A stretch of DNA of 64,000 bases from JAICXG01 sp036825615 (GCA_036825615.1 DAISXY010000017.1:29035-93034); one strand, 5' to 3'; positions 43,543-52,645 are shown, counted from the first letter of the stretch. Numbers and translations are program-made. The notes: generated by a model from the letters alone, not told the origin.

Positions 43543-44910
43543 ATGGGAAAAGGTTTTCTTAGACAACTGGTCAGGATGGTGGTTTGCGCCGCGCTCTTCG
43601 CTGTCGTGGCAGAGGGGCAGGAAGTGCGGCGCGCAATTCCGGTGAATCCGCCGGTCGCGCAAACGCCCGCGCCGGCTGTTGCACCCAATGTCCCGGCGGC
43701 GACACCGCTTCCGGTCGCCCCTGCGATACCGCCGCCCCCGGCTGCGGCCCAGTCGCCCGCGCCCAACGTTCCGGCTGCGCCCATTACACCGCCCGCGCAA
43801 CTTCCGCCCGGTCCCGCGACGGTTAACGATACCGCTCGCTTCCTCGCTGGGATTCCAATCGTGGAAAATTCCGCCCTCGCATCCTTCGAGGAAACGCCTG
43901 CGTGGCAGGAGCATGCCCGCGTCTTTGACGAGGCTTGGGCGAAAATGGCGGCGCGACAGTTCGCCGGGATCCGGGAGTGGGAAGTGAACTACTTGCCCGA
44001 TGCGACCCAGCCGTTGCCGGTCATCTTCTACATGTTCAGCGGGCCGGATTTTCTCTACGCCAATCAGTTCTTTCCGAACGCGAATACCTACATCCTTGCC
44101 GGGACGGAACCGATCGGGTCGTTACCGGATGTGACCCGCTTCAGCGGCCCGGCGCTCCAGGCGGTTTTGCAGAATCTCGAGAAATCGCTCAATACCGTGC
44201 TCAGTTTTTCGTTCTTCATCACCAAGGACATGAAGACCGATCTGCAACGCGAGGAGCTGAAAGGGACGCTCCCAATCTTTTACGTCTTCCTCGCGCGCGC
44301 CGGCAAAACCATCACCGACATCAGCTTCATCACCCTCGACCGGAGCGGTGAGCCACATACGGCTGCGCCTAACGAAAAAGGGAAAGGACTCACCCGGGGG
44401 GTGCGCATCAGCTTTACAGCCGCGCCCGGCGCAGGCACACAGACGCTCTATTATTTTACGACCGACCTTTCGAACGACGGAATCCGGAGCGGGCCTGGAT
44501 TCTTGAAATTTTGCGCGGCGCACGGGACCGGGGCGAGCCTGCTGAAATCGGCTTCCTACCTCATGTTTGAGCATGGCTTCAGCACCGTGCGCGATTTCCT
44601 CCTCGAACACAGTAAAGCGATCGTGCAGGACGACTCGGGCATTCCGATCAGCGCGTTCGATCCGCAGAAATGGAAGCTTCGTTTTTTCGGGAACTACGCG
44701 GGGCCGATCGATCTCTTTAAGCAATATTACCAGCCGCAGTTGCAGGGCCTTTATCAGCAAAGCAACCCAGCGCCGCTCAGCTTCGGGATTGGTTATCGCT
44801 GGAGCCCGCGGCAATCAACTCTCATCGTCGCAACCCGGCGCGGAATGGAAACGGCGCCAATCGAAGGCACGGCGGTGCAGCCGGGGCCTGCGGTCAGCCC
44901 CTCGCAATAA
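43543..44910 (+). CDS. Hypothetical exported protein with proline-rich N-terminus
   Basis: A 455-residue protein with a signal peptide (1-26) and a Pro/Ala-rich linker (about 30-95). A globular part follows (about 100-430) of alternating helices and strands, for example VIFYMFSGPDFLYANQFFPN (short form YMFSGPDFLYAN), FSFFITKDMKTDLQREEL and LYYFTTDLSNDGI. Family unknown. It follows the GT2 gene by 15 bases and may be co-transcribed. A GCCTAACGA motif lies at 44367. Confidence 0.65.
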   Translation: MGKGFLRQLVRMVVCAALFAVVAEGQEVRRAIPVNPPVAQTPAPAVAPNVPAATPLPVAPAIPPPPAAAQSPAPNVPAAPITPPAQLPPGPATVNDTARFLAGIPIVENSALASFEETPAWQEHARVFDEAWAKMAARQFAGIREWEVNYLPDATQPLPVIFYMFSGPDFLYANQFFPNANTYILAGTEPIGSLPDVTRFSGPALQAVLQNLEKSLNTVLSFSFFITKDMKTDLQREELKGTLPIFYVFLARAGKTITDISFITLDRSGEPHTAAPNEKGKGLTRGVRISFTAAPGAGTQTLYYFTTDLSNDGIRSGPGFLKFCAAHGTGASLLKSASYLMFEHGFSTVRDFLLEHSKAIVQDDSGIPISAFDPQKWKLRFFGNYAGPIDLFKQYYQPQLQGLYQQSNPAPLSFGIGYRWSPRQSTLIVATRRGMETAPIEGTAVQPGPAVSPSQ

Positions 44911-44952
44911 GCGCGCGCTTTCCCTCGCTGGAGCCAGCATTACTTTGCTGGA

Positions 44953-45642
44953 ATGAGCACGCGCATCTTTCTGATTCGGCACGGAGCCACGACTCTGACG
45001 GCGGAGGATCGGTTTGCGGGCGCGACCGATGTCGCGCTTTCCGACGAAGGCCGGGAACAGGCACGGCGGCTCGCCGAACGACTCAGCTCCGAAGAGATCA
45101 CGGCGGTTTACGCTTCACCGCTGGGGCGAACGCTCGAGACCGCGACGATCATCGCGCAGCCACACGCGCTCGAGGTCGTGACACGCGATGGCTTGCGCGA
45201 AATTTCGCATGGACACTGGGAACAGATGACGCGGCGCGAGGTGGAAGAACAGTTTCCCGAAGAAGTCGGCTGCTGGGAAGAGGATCCTTACACCTTCGCC
45301 CCGTTTGGCGGCGAGAGCGGTCTGGCGGTGACGGCCCGGGCGCTCCCCATCCTTATCGAAATCGTCCGCGCTCATGCTGACGAAAAGGTGATCGTGGTTT
45401 CGCACAAAGCCACGATTCGGCTCCTGCTCAGCTCGCTCCTCGGGTTCGATCCGCGCCGTTACCGGGATAACCTCGACCAGAAGCCGGCGGCATTAAACAT
45501 CGTGGATTTTTGCGGCACGGTGCACGCGCGGCTCACACTCTTCAACGATACGTCTCATTACACAGCGACGATGGGCGCGATTCCTTCCGCGCCGCGAGCG
45601 CGTCTTTCGAGGTGGTGGTCGCAACCCGAAACAGTGCAGTAA
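44953..45642 (+). CDS. Histidine phosphatase superfamily protein (phosphoglycerate mutase-like)
   Basis: A 229-residue cytosolic protein beginning RIFLIRHGATTLTAEDRFAG (short form LIRHGAT), with the catalytic His of the RHG motif near residue 9 and the second catalytic region VSHKATIRLLLSSLLG with His. It is in the CobC/GpmB group; substrate unknown (alpha-ribazole-5-phosphate, phosphosugar or other). There is a hairpin just before the start. Confidence 0.88.
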   Translation: MSTRIFLIRHGATTLTAEDRFAGATDVALSDEGREQARRLAERLSSEEITAVYASPLGRTLETATIIAQPHALEVVTRDGLREISHGHWEQMTRREVEEQFPEEVGCWEEDPYTFAPFGGESGLAVTARALPILIEIVRAHADEKVIVVSHKATIRLLLSSLLGFDPRRYRDNLDQKPAALNIVDFCGTVHARLTLFNDTSHYTATMGAIPSAPRARLSRWWSQPETVQ

Positions 45643-45656
45643 TCCGAGACAAAACA

Positions 45657-45683
45657 GGCCGCGCTCCTGATGGAGACGCGGCC
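45657..45683 (-). terminator. Probable intrinsic terminator for the ABC binding-protein gene
   Basis: GGCCGCG and CGCGGCC pair, with a CTCC/GGAG extension and a TGAT loop. On the minus strand the hairpin is followed by TGTTTTGTCTC, a short T-rich tract. It lies 32 bases downstream of the stop of the minus-strand gene at 45716 and 15 bases after the end of the plus-strand phosphatase gene, so it could serve both directions. Confidence 0.6.
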
Positions 45684-45715
45684 CGTGGTTGAGCCGGGGA
45701 AACCAACTACGCTGT

Positions 45716-46819
45716 TTAGTTCGGCATCGGCATCAAACAGCACGCCGTCTTGCTGTCTCTCGGCTTCAGGTTTGCGATCTTCGCGCCCACGCCCGGCAAT
45801 CTATCTCCGCCCGCGACCTTCTCGACCTGGGTCTTTTCGATCCACTCATCTGTCACCCCATCGAGGTGCATGAATGCCTTTTTGGCCAACTCCTCGGGTT
45901 TGGTGGTCGGGGCGAGCATGCCGGCCTTTTGCATCTCGTCAGCCGCGGTCCGGACCGACACCTCGGCCCGCGAGACGCTTGGCATGTAATTTAATTTCGA
46001 AAGGGCAACTCCGTTCAGCTCGGGATTGGAAGCGAGGTACTTTTTTTCCACCGACATCTTCGCGGCGGCGGCGGGGTTTTCATGCACCCACTTGGCGCCT
46101 TTGAGAATGGCACGCGTTGCAGCCGCCGCGGTCTTCGGATTTTTTGCAAGCCACTTGCCATTTGCAACCACCTCACAGCAGTATTCATCCTTGTAGGGGA
46201 CGTCAGCGGCTTCGTCGAGAACGTTGCGGACTTTGCCAGCGCTTAAGAGCATGGTTCCAATGGGCTCGGAAGTAGCAACCGCATCGACTTCGCCCTTGTC
46301 GATCGCGAGGCCGAGTTCGCCGGCTGGAAACACCTTCCACTCGATGTCTTTGCTGCCGTCGATTCCATAACGCTTCAGTGCGCGGTTGGCGAAGACGAAC
46401 GGGGGTGTGCCCATACCGGGGACACCGATGCGCTTGCCTTTAAGTTGCTCCGGCTTTGTGATATCGCTCCTGGACGAAGCTTGGACACGCAAACAGCCGG
46501 TGTGCACACCACCGAGGAATTTCACATCCAGGCCCTGCTCGATTGGTTTGAGAAAATACATCACCAGATGCTGAGTGATGTCGTAGCTGCCAAGAGCGAG
46601 TGAGTCCTTGTAGGTCTTCCAGTCGCACTTGATGAGTTCAGCATCGAGCCCTTCCTCTTTGAAATAGCCGTTTTCGACGGCGGCAAAGATTGACGCCTCA
46701 CACGTCAGACCGATCCAGCCGACGCGGACTTTCTTTGATTCCTCGGCCGGCGCGCGGGAGGCAGACGCCAGGAGTAAGCCGCTAAGGACAGCCCCGCTGA
46801 TGAGTTGGGTTCGTTTCAT
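45716..46819 (-). CDS. ABC transporter substrate-binding protein (NMT1/SsuA-like)
   Basis: A 367-residue periplasmic protein with a signal peptide (1-25). The pattern VRVGWIGLTCEASIFAAVENG with YFKEEGLDAELI, ALGSYDITQ, LKGKRIGVPGMGTPP and KGEVDAVATSEPIG fits the NMT1/THI5-like family that binds nitrate, sulfonates, pyrimidines or similar. A CC pair near residue 205 and another at the C-terminus are odd for an exported protein. No permease or ATPase gene is adjacent; a porin gene lies upstream on the same strand. Confidence 0.85.
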   Translation of the reverse strand: MKRTQLISGAVLSGLLLASASRAPAEESKKVRVGWIGLTCEASIFAAVENGYFKEEGLDAELIKCDWKTYKDSLALGSYDITQHLVMYFLKPIEQGLDVKFLGGVHTGCLRVQASSRSDITKPEQLKGKRIGVPGMGTPPFVFANRALKRYGIDGSKDIEWKVFPAGELGLAIDKGEVDAVATSEPIGTMLLSAGKVRNVLDEAADVPYKDEYCCEVVANGKWLAKNPKTAAAATRAILKGAKWVHENPAAAAKMSVEKKYLASNPELNGVALSKLNYMPSVSRAEVSVRTAADEMQKAGMLAPTTKPEELAKKAFMHLDGVTDEWIEKTQVEKVAGGDRLPGVGAKIANLKPRDSKTACCLMPMPN

Positions 46820-46852
46820 GGGAGTTCTCCTATGCCTTTTTTAACGGTTCGT

Positions 46853-48352
46853 CTAGAAGTTAATCGTCGCTTGGAAGTAGCCGAAATCCGCATCATCGCC
46901 CGGACCGGTATCTTCAACGTAACCGCCGGCGAAAAAGTGACTGTATCCAGCCCAGATATTGAGGAATTTGACCGGCTGATAAGTGATGAGCAGATCAAGT
47001 TCATTACCGACATGACTGTCCGCACCCGGAGTGATTGGCCGCACTTTGGTAACTCCGTTGGCGCGATACCAGGCATCGTTGGTATTAGCGAGCCAGAAGC
47101 TATGAATATCTCCCTCCAACACGATCTGTTTGCAGGGTTTGGCTTTCAGACTTAGCTCGAGATCGTGGAGATTTTGCCAGGAGAACAGATCCATAAAGCC
47201 ATATTTTGGGTGATTTGAAGGAAAGAGATTCTGGAAAGTCTCGATGTCGCTATCGCTCGCATTATCATCGCCAGTGGCAAAGTTGTATTCCAGCCAGAGC
47301 CGCGGCTTCCACATGGCTTGGAAGTTATAGCCCGCACCTACATGGGCGGCGAAGGCGGTGAGATCGAGGTCGGCCACTTGCCCGGTCTGGAAGGCAAATT
47401 CTCCTTCATACTCCCACCCATTGAGCTTCTTTGGGTCACCCTTGACTCGAGTCCCGATGGTAGCGAAATCGGTTCGCTTGCCGCTTAGGCCCCGGAAAGT
47501 AGCCGGCGAAGTAATGGCAGGAGCGGTCGGGTTTGGTACCTCCTGGTCGAGGAGAAAAACGTAGAAGTCGGTTGTCTGGAAACCAAGTGCCGGAGTAGTC
47601 GCGTAAATGCCGCTGAAAACCTGGTCGCGATGCATCTCACTCCCGTTGAAGAGGTCGGAAAGATCGATCGAATCGCGATAGATGTTAACGATGCTGGCAG
47701 CAAACACATCCACCGAAAACTTCGGCTGCACGAACTGGATTCGCACCGCGTCCCAGAAATTGCTGAAGTTGTTCCAATCTCCTGGACCGACCAATCGCTC
47801 GTCGCCGTAAGCCAAAAGCTGACGGCCAAGCGTGAGGTTAAAGGACTTGGGTCCGATTTGGACATAGGCCTGGCGCAGGTCAAAATTGTCGTCGCCTTCA
47901 GCTCCAAGTGCCTTCGGGATGTCAGGCCGATCGGAAAACCACTCCTGCGCATCCTGGCCTTGCACATAGAATTTGAGCCAGTCGTTCGGTTTGAAAGCGA
48001 GGCCGATTCGAAATCGGTTCAGCACAAAGATATCATCGGTCAGCGTGTGATGGGCCTCGTCGAAATCGAATGTGTTCTCGCGCGCTTCAAAGCGAATTCG
48101 CTCCTGGATGTCGAGGCAGATCTTGCCGTCGTCGAAACAAAGCGGATTGGGTTCAGGTTTCTTCTCCATCACTATGTTCTTGCTTGAGGCGGGAGTAGGT
48201 TCCGGCCCGGCAAAAGCGATCGTAGTGAGGACGAGTAGAGCAGAGAGCAGGAGCGAGGGCAGAAGAGCGGCAACCTTACAAATTCCGTGACGTCGATGTG
48301 CAGCCGGATGCTTGGCAGAGATCATATGGGTGATTTTGGTTACGGTTTTCAT
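46853..48352 (-). CDS. Outer-membrane porin (alginate-export-like family)
   Basis: About 499 residues from the ATG at 48350-48352, with a late signal peptide (hydrophobic core LLPSLLLSALLVLTTIAFAG, here about residues 32-51). The mature protein is a beta barrel with alternating strands and aromatic girdles (FRIGLAFKPNDWLKFYVQG, YVQIGPKSFNLTLGRQLLAYG, and a final F at ATINF). It resembles the alginate_exp family. A GTG start at 48394 is also possible. It is co-directional with the ABC binding protein and likely supplies it with the same substrate. Confidence 0.78.
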   Translation of the reverse strand: MKTVTKITHMISAKHPAAHRRHGICKVAALLPSLLLSALLVLTTIAFAGPEPTPASSKNIVMEKKPEPNPLCFDDGKICLDIQERIRFEARENTFDFDEAHHTLTDDIFVLNRFRIGLAFKPNDWLKFYVQGQDAQEWFSDRPDIPKALGAEGDDNFDLRQAYVQIGPKSFNLTLGRQLLAYGDERLVGPGDWNNFSNFWDAVRIQFVQPKFSVDVFAASIVNIYRDSIDLSDLFNGSEMHRDQVFSGIYATTPALGFQTTDFYVFLLDQEVPNPTAPAITSPATFRGLSGKRTDFATIGTRVKGDPKKLNGWEYEGEFAFQTGQVADLDLTAFAAHVGAGYNFQAMWKPRLWLEYNFATGDDNASDSDIETFQNLFPSNHPKYGFMDLFSWQNLHDLELSLKAKPCKQIVLEGDIHSFWLANTNDAWYRANGVTKVRPITPGADSHVGNELDLLITYQPVKFLNIWAGYSHFFAGGYVEDTGPGDDADFGYFQATINF

Positions 48353-48440
48353 AGTAGGAAAATGACCTGATTTTATGAAAGCATTTTTTATCACTGTTTT
48401 GTCACGCGATTGAAAGCACCTTTCGTTCTATCTGAATCCT
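48353..48440. promoter_or_regulatory. Divergent control region between the porin gene and the LysR gene
   Basis: An 88-base A/T-rich gap between divergent genes. It holds the direct repeat TGAAAGCA at 48376-48383 and 48411-48418, 35 bases apart, and a TCACTGTTTTGTCAC stretch between them. LysR regulators normally bind such divergent gaps and autoregulate. The exact site cannot be fixed by eye. Confidence 0.4.
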
Positions 48441-49334
48441 GTGCCCGAGCCCTTTGATATCCGGCAGTTGCGTTATTTCCTCGAAGTGGCCGACGCGCGT
48501 GGCTTTAGTCGAGCGGCCAAACGCCTCGGAGTGTCGCAGCCTGCAGTCTCACAGCAGATTCGCGAAATGGAGAACGCGCTCGGCGCGAAGCTTCTGCAAC
48601 GTCAGGGGCGGCGGATCTTGCTCACGCCGGCAGGCCGGCTCTTCCACGAGCGGGCACACGAGATCCTGCGTCAGGTGGACCAGACGGTGCAGGAGATCAG
48701 CAGTGAGCCGCGCCAACTCCATGGCACGCTTCGGCTCGGGGTGATTCCATATCTCGATGTTGCGCTCATGCCGAAGTTACTCGGCCGCTTTGCCGAGGCA
48801 TACCCTGCGATTGATCTGAGTGTGCTGGAAATTTCCTCGACCGATATCGAGACCCTGCTCGAAGAAGGAAGGCTCGATCTCGGTCTTGGTTGGTTGACAC
48901 GGCATTCGCCGGCGCTGCACTACGAACACCTTTGCGACGATGAGTTCACGGTCGTGATCGCGGAGAACCATCCCTGGGCGAAACGCCGTGTCATCGAATT
49001 CGGGGACCTGCATCAGCAGCGTCTGGTGCAATTGCCCGACAGTTATGTGATGCGCCGGATGACGGACGATCTGTTCCGAAAACACCGCATCCGACCGCGG
49101 ACGGTGGCGGAAATCAATTCAGTCGAAATGCTGCTGCGTTCGCTGGGTCCGCTCAGGGCGCTTGCGCTTATGCCGCGCGTATCGCTGCGCGAGGCCGGAA
49201 ACCTTGGTTTGCGCGCGGTCCGATTGCAGGGCCGCAATCTCAGCCTGGAGATCGGACTCTTCCAGTTGGCCGATTCCCAGAATAGCGCGGCAAGTGCGTT
49301 TGCCGTATTGGCAAAAACGGTTACCGGCAAATGA
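48441..49334 (+). CDS. LysR-family transcriptional regulator
   Basis: A 297-residue protein with GTG start. Residues 5-64 are the winged helix-turn-helix: IRQLRYFLEVADARGFSRAA, KRLGVSQPAVSQQIREME. The rest is a periplasmic-binding-like effector domain (LRLGVIPYLDVALMPKLL, LDLGLGWLTRHSP). It resembles the CynR/CbbR group. Position suggests that it controls the divergent porin and ABC binding-protein genes, and the effector is likely their substrate. Confidence 0.9.
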   Translation: MPEPFDIRQLRYFLEVADARGFSRAAKRLGVSQPAVSQQIREMENALGAKLLQRQGRRILLTPAGRLFHERAHEILRQVDQTVQEISSEPRQLHGTLRLGVIPYLDVALMPKLLGRFAEAYPAIDLSVLEISSTDIETLLEEGRLDLGLGWLTRHSPALHYEHLCDDEFTVVIAENHPWAKRRVIEFGDLHQQRLVQLPDSYVMRRMTDDLFRKHRIRPRTVAEINSVEMLLRSLGPLRALALMPRVSLREAGNLGLRAVRLQGRNLSLEIGLFQLADSQNSAASAFAVLAKTVTGK

Positions 49335-49391
49335 GAAGCTGGAGTTGCCGCCGGCCCGAGGGCGGTGGCCCAAACCAGTCTGCGAACTTGA

Positions 49392-49637
49392 CTAAGATGT
49401 CTGCGCGCCCTGCGCCTTTCTGGCGATGAGGCTATCCAGGCTGCGCAGGTTCGCGAAGTTTTCCGCGATCAGCTCTTCGTCTTCTACCCGGATGCCGCAA
49501 TCGCTTTCCATGAAGGAAACCAGACGGATCAACCCCAGAGAGTCGATTTGCAGGGGCTGGTCCGGATCACTCACGGGGGGCAGCGGTGCGCGGCTCTCGT
49601 TGATATAATCAATCAGCTTCTGTGGTATGTGTTCCAT
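49392..49637 (-). CDS. Acyl carrier protein
   Basis: An 81-residue acidic protein with the phosphopantetheine attachment site IDSLGLIRLV, serine at position 33, and the typical helix II and III (SFMESDCGIRVEDEELIAEN and SLDSLIARK). It lies 21 bases downstream of a flavin-dependent halogenase-like gene and should hold the substrate as a thioester. No fatty acid synthase genes are near, so it is a dedicated rather than a housekeeping ACP. No adenylation or ligase gene is present to load it. Confidence 0.85.
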   Translation of the reverse strand: MEHIPQKLIDYINESRAPLPPVSDPDQPLQIDSLGLIRLVSFMESDCGIRVEDEELIAENFANLRSLDSLIARKAQGAQTS

Positions 49638-49658
49638 GGTTGTTTTGCTGGCTAAAGG

Positions 49659-51047
49659 CTACCTAGTTGCCATTTCCTCGCGCGGCTGAGCCGCATCCGT
49701 GATCCATTCCTCAGTCCCGGGCACCGGAGAATTCGGCTCCCAGAGAGGCGCGCGCTCCGGATGATAGCGCGATCCAATCGGAATCGAGTAATCGTCGGGA
49801 TGGTCGTAATCGCGTTCGCGGTTAAGTAACTTGCGGAATCTCAGGATCGCGGGCGAAGGCTGATGTTCGCTCTCGTAGATTCTGCCGGCGAACGCGTCAA
49901 TCAATTGATCGCGATAGCGGAAGTGGACGAAGGTGGCGAAGGCGAACGGCTGTTCCCAGAACAGATCCACCATGTCCTCGAGATTGTCCGTGCCTTTCTC
50001 GATGAAGCGCTGATGACTATCGAATGGGTTCTCCTCATCGCGACGGTTGCCATTGAGATAGTCGATAATGTGAGGGATGGCGAATTCCGCCTCCCGCATC
50101 GTTGCCGAAAGTCCAAATGAGAAGATCGGATCAATGAAGCGGTGTGCGTCACCGATACAAATAAAGCCTTTTCCGCAAAACCGCCGCACCTGGAATGAAT
50201 AGTTGGGAATCACATGCACCTTCTCGACGTATTCGATGTCACGCGTGCGACGTTCCAGTTCCGGATTAATCGTGGGCATGTAGCTGCGGAAAAAGGCATC
50301 CGGCGACTGCTTGCTGGCGGTGAACTCGGCCGTTGGCACCACCAGCCCGATGCTCACGACTTCGTGATCAACCGGAATCATCCAGGCCCAGTGATACTTT
50401 TTCTTATAAAAAATCAGGGTGTTATTCCGCGCCATCTCGCCTTCCGTGCCGCTGTCGCGCAGCGCGCCTTTCACATGGGCAAACAAAGCGATCTGTTTAT
50501 CATAACTCCCGACGTATTTCGGCCCGGTCACTCGCTGATTGGCGAGAAAGGTCGCCATGCCCGAGCAGTCGAGCAGCACCTGCGATTCGATATCGAAGGT
50601 CGTGCCGTCGGGCTTGCGAATCGTGGCCCCGCGGACTGCGCCGTCCTCGCCCCGAAGCGCTTTGGTCGCGGTTCCACGAATAAGCGTCGCGCCGCGCTTT
50701 TGCGCTTCCTCTAACATGATTGAATCGAAGTCGCTCCGCCGCACCGACCAGGTGAAGGCCGGCTGGATCTTCCAATTCTCATCCCGGCGCGCGACCGGAA
50801 TGAACCAGCTGCTCGTGCCAAAAACGCGCACCCCGTGTTTCATCGGGTATTGCCGCTCTTCCATCACCTTGTGCATTCCAAGCCGCCGAAGCACCGCACC
50901 GGCTTCGCCTGTCATCGATTCGCCGATGTGAAAGCGGGGGAACTCTTCCTGTTCGACGATGATTGGCTTAACCCCTTCTTTGAGCAGAAACATCGCGGCC
51001 GCCGACCCGCCGGGTCCGCCGCCGACAATTAGGACATCAGTTTTCAT
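49659..51047 (-). CDS. FAD-dependent halogenase-like oxidoreductase
   Basis: A 462-residue protein (ATG at 51045-51047). It has the FAD loop VLIVGGGPGGSAAA, FPRFHIGESM (about 36-45), Lys70 in YPMKHG at the place where ACP-dependent halogenases carry the catalytic lysine, the halogenase WxWxIP motif as WAWMIP (220-225), and GDAHRFIDPIFSFG near 315. These favour a halogenase acting on ACP-bound substrate (PltA, CndH or CmlS class) over a simple hydroxylase. The matching ACP is the next gene. Alternative: a geranylgeranyl-reductase-like enzyme. Confidence 0.72.
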   Translation of the reverse strand: MKTDVLIVGGGPGGSAAAMFLLKEGVKPIIVEQEEFPRFHIGESMTGEAGAVLRRLGMHKVMEERQYPMKHGVRVFGTSSWFIPVARRDENWKIQPAFTWSVRRSDFDSIMLEEAQKRGATLIRGTATKALRGEDGAVRGATIRKPDGTTFDIESQVLLDCSGMATFLANQRVTGPKYVGSYDKQIALFAHVKGALRDSGTEGEMARNNTLIFYKKKYHWAWMIPVDHEVVSIGLVVPTAEFTASKQSPDAFFRSYMPTINPELERRTRDIEYVEKVHVIPNYSFQVRRFCGKGFICIGDAHRFIDPIFSFGLSATMREAEFAIPHIIDYLNGNRRDEENPFDSHQRFIEKGTDNLEDMVDLFWEQPFAFATFVHFRYRDQLIDAFAGRIYESEHQPSPAILRFRKLLNRERDYDHPDDYSIPIGSRYHPERAPLWEPNSPVPGTEEWITDAAQPREEMATR

Positions 51048-51597
51048 ATTTATGGAAGTGTTCGAGCGACCTTGCAGTGGCGGGTTCTCCCTCGCCCCTT
51101 TCACAGCATGTTATGAACCACCCACGCAGCCGCCAAAATGATCAACGGAAGCGAGGAGCGCGAAATCACTTTGACGTCATTCTCCCTCGATGCCGTTGCA
51201 CTGATAGTGAAAGATTGAAAGCTTTTTGTAAAGTAATTTTCATTCCTCACCCGTTCCAACAGCTTGCTGCGCCCGGGCTCGAAGCCACCTCGAGCAGTGC
51301 CGCCCGACCCAGCGTTCGGGCCTCCGGCAACGGTTGCCGCGAACGTCCGACCGAGAAGATTGCCTGTCCTGAGTTGATCACTGAGGCCGTTGAAGATCTG
51401 TACGTTGTTGATCAAGATCGCGGCGGCGCTGGGGATGGTGATTGCGTTTGTGCTCGCAACATCCCTGTTGCGGCCGCAATTTCGAGAAGAACCGGCGCAA
51501 ACACCTTCAGGCGGTCGGAAGGCTGCCGCATAGAACGAACCGGTTTATTCATTTACGGTGCGTTTCCAGATCACGCCCGAATCGTTCCCGCGGATCG
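51048..51597. other. Mostly non-coding stretch upstream of the halogenase
   Basis: About 550 bases between the halogenase and a MerR-like gene. Open frames on both strands exist but look unnatural in composition, apart from a short plus-strand frame near 51390. No repeat, tRNA or clear terminator was seen. It may contain the promoter of the halogenase-ACP unit. Confidence 0.5.
51390..51533 (+). CDS. Possible small single-pass membrane protein
   Basis: A TTG at 51390 opens a 47-codon frame ending at TAG 51531-51533. The product has one convincing hydrophobic helix (LIKIAAALGMVIAFVLATSLL) followed by a polar tail RPQFREEPAQTPSGGRK. That reads like a real anchor peptide, but there is no ATG at the start and no clear ribosome binding site. 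It could instead be the remnant of a longer gene. Confidence 0.25.
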   Translation: MKICTLLIKIAAALGMVIAFVLATSLLRPQFREEPAQTPSGGRKAAA

Positions 51598-51924
51598 CTA
51601 GGCAACCGTGTGGACTCGTTTCTGCAGTTCGTCGATCTGTTCGAGGAGATCGACAACGATACTTGCTGTCGCCAAATCCATTCTGTGCTCACGCCTAAGA
51701 GCGGTCATCCGTTGCATCGCACAGAGTGCCGGCGCATCGAAGATGAAATCGCCCGGCTTCCGCTCGGCCACGGGAGAAATGACCCGCCTCTCACAATAGT
51801 AACGGATCATTTCCGGTCTGAGTCCGGTCAGCTTGGCGGCCATCTGGACGGAGTAACCAACTCCTTCCTCGACTCGACGCACAGGAATTTCAAAGCGCTC
51901 GATGCGTCGGGTAATTCGCTTCAT
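51598..51924 (-). CDS. MerR-like/CbpM-type regulator
   Basis: About 108 residues from the ATG at 51922-51924. It has a MerR-type helix-turn-helix (YSVQMAAKLTGLRPEMIRYY, then CERRVISPV) and a helical C-terminus (MQRMTALRREHRMDLATASI, then VVDLLEQIDELQKRV) typical of CbpM or short MerR proteins. CbpM modulates the DnaJ-like protein CbpA, but no cbpA gene is near. The frame remains open upstream to 52113, so a longer start is possible. Confidence 0.65.
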   Translation of the reverse strand: MKRITRRIERFEIPVRRVEEGVGYSVQMAAKLTGLRPEMIRYYCERRVISPVAERKPGDFIFDAPALCAMQRMTALRREHRMDLATASIVVDLLEQIDELQKRVHTVA

Positions 51925-52212
51925 AAAACCCCGGCCTGGTTGATGGCCGATAGGTGTTTCGCGCGACCTGATCGCGGCGGTTTTAACTTTCTTCGCTCGT
52001 GACGGCAAACCCGTCAGCACATTTCTAAATTCCGCAGGATCGCTCGAATCAGACGCCATCGGTATTCGGCATGCGACGCCCGATTCGCGGTCTGACGCCC
52101 TCCGTCGCAGCAAGGTCCGACTTGAGGAACGGGATTGGATTGCGGACTCACATCGGCTGTCACAACCGGGCGCGCGCGTCGTCGATGAGGCGGACCTGCA
52201 TACGTCTGCGCG

Positions 52213-52609
52213 TCTTTCCCTTTGCCCGCGTTTCAGATCGCCGGCGGCGTCATGCTATTTCTCATCGCTCTCGAGATGATCTTCGAGCGCCGCAACTCGC
52301 GTCGTGAAAACCGCGCGCAGCAAGCGAGCGACAGCCCGGAGACAGAAGATTTCGCCGTTTTCCCAATGGCGATCCCAATGATTGCCGGGCCAGGTTCGAT
52401 CACTTCAGTGATGTTGCTTGTCGGGCGCAGTACCGGATTTGGGACAACGCTCGTCGTCTTCTTCGCGCTCTTGTTGTGCACTTCTGATCACGTTGCTGAT
52501 GTTGCTCACCGCAGCGCCGCTCATGCGCCTGCTTGCAGTTATCCTTGCCGCCCTCGCGACGCAATTCGTCATCGATGGCATCAACGGCTCCATCAATCTG
52601 CCGCACTAA
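52213..52609 (+). pseudogene. Decayed MarC-family membrane protein gene
   Basis: The frame from about 52213 reads PAFQIAGGVMLFLIALEMIF and then FAVFPMAIPMIAGPGSITS, the core of MarC (UPF0056) proteins. After FFALLL near 52480 the frame shifts by one, and the new frame continues with ITLLMLLTAAPLMRLL and IDGINGSINLPH to a TAA at 52607. The N-terminal third is missing: upstream an in-frame TGA at 52186 and unrelated sequence follow. It is a truncated, frameshifted relic. Confidence 0.8.
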
Positions 52610-52645
52610 GTCGTGCCGCCAGAACAGAATCCTTCTTAAGTTGCG

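Noticed and set aside
1342..44375. Reading TCGTTAGGC as a Chi- or KOPS-like polar signal
   Set aside because: The two orientations are about equal (16 and 18), with no switch near dnaA, whereas such signals are strongly strand-biased.
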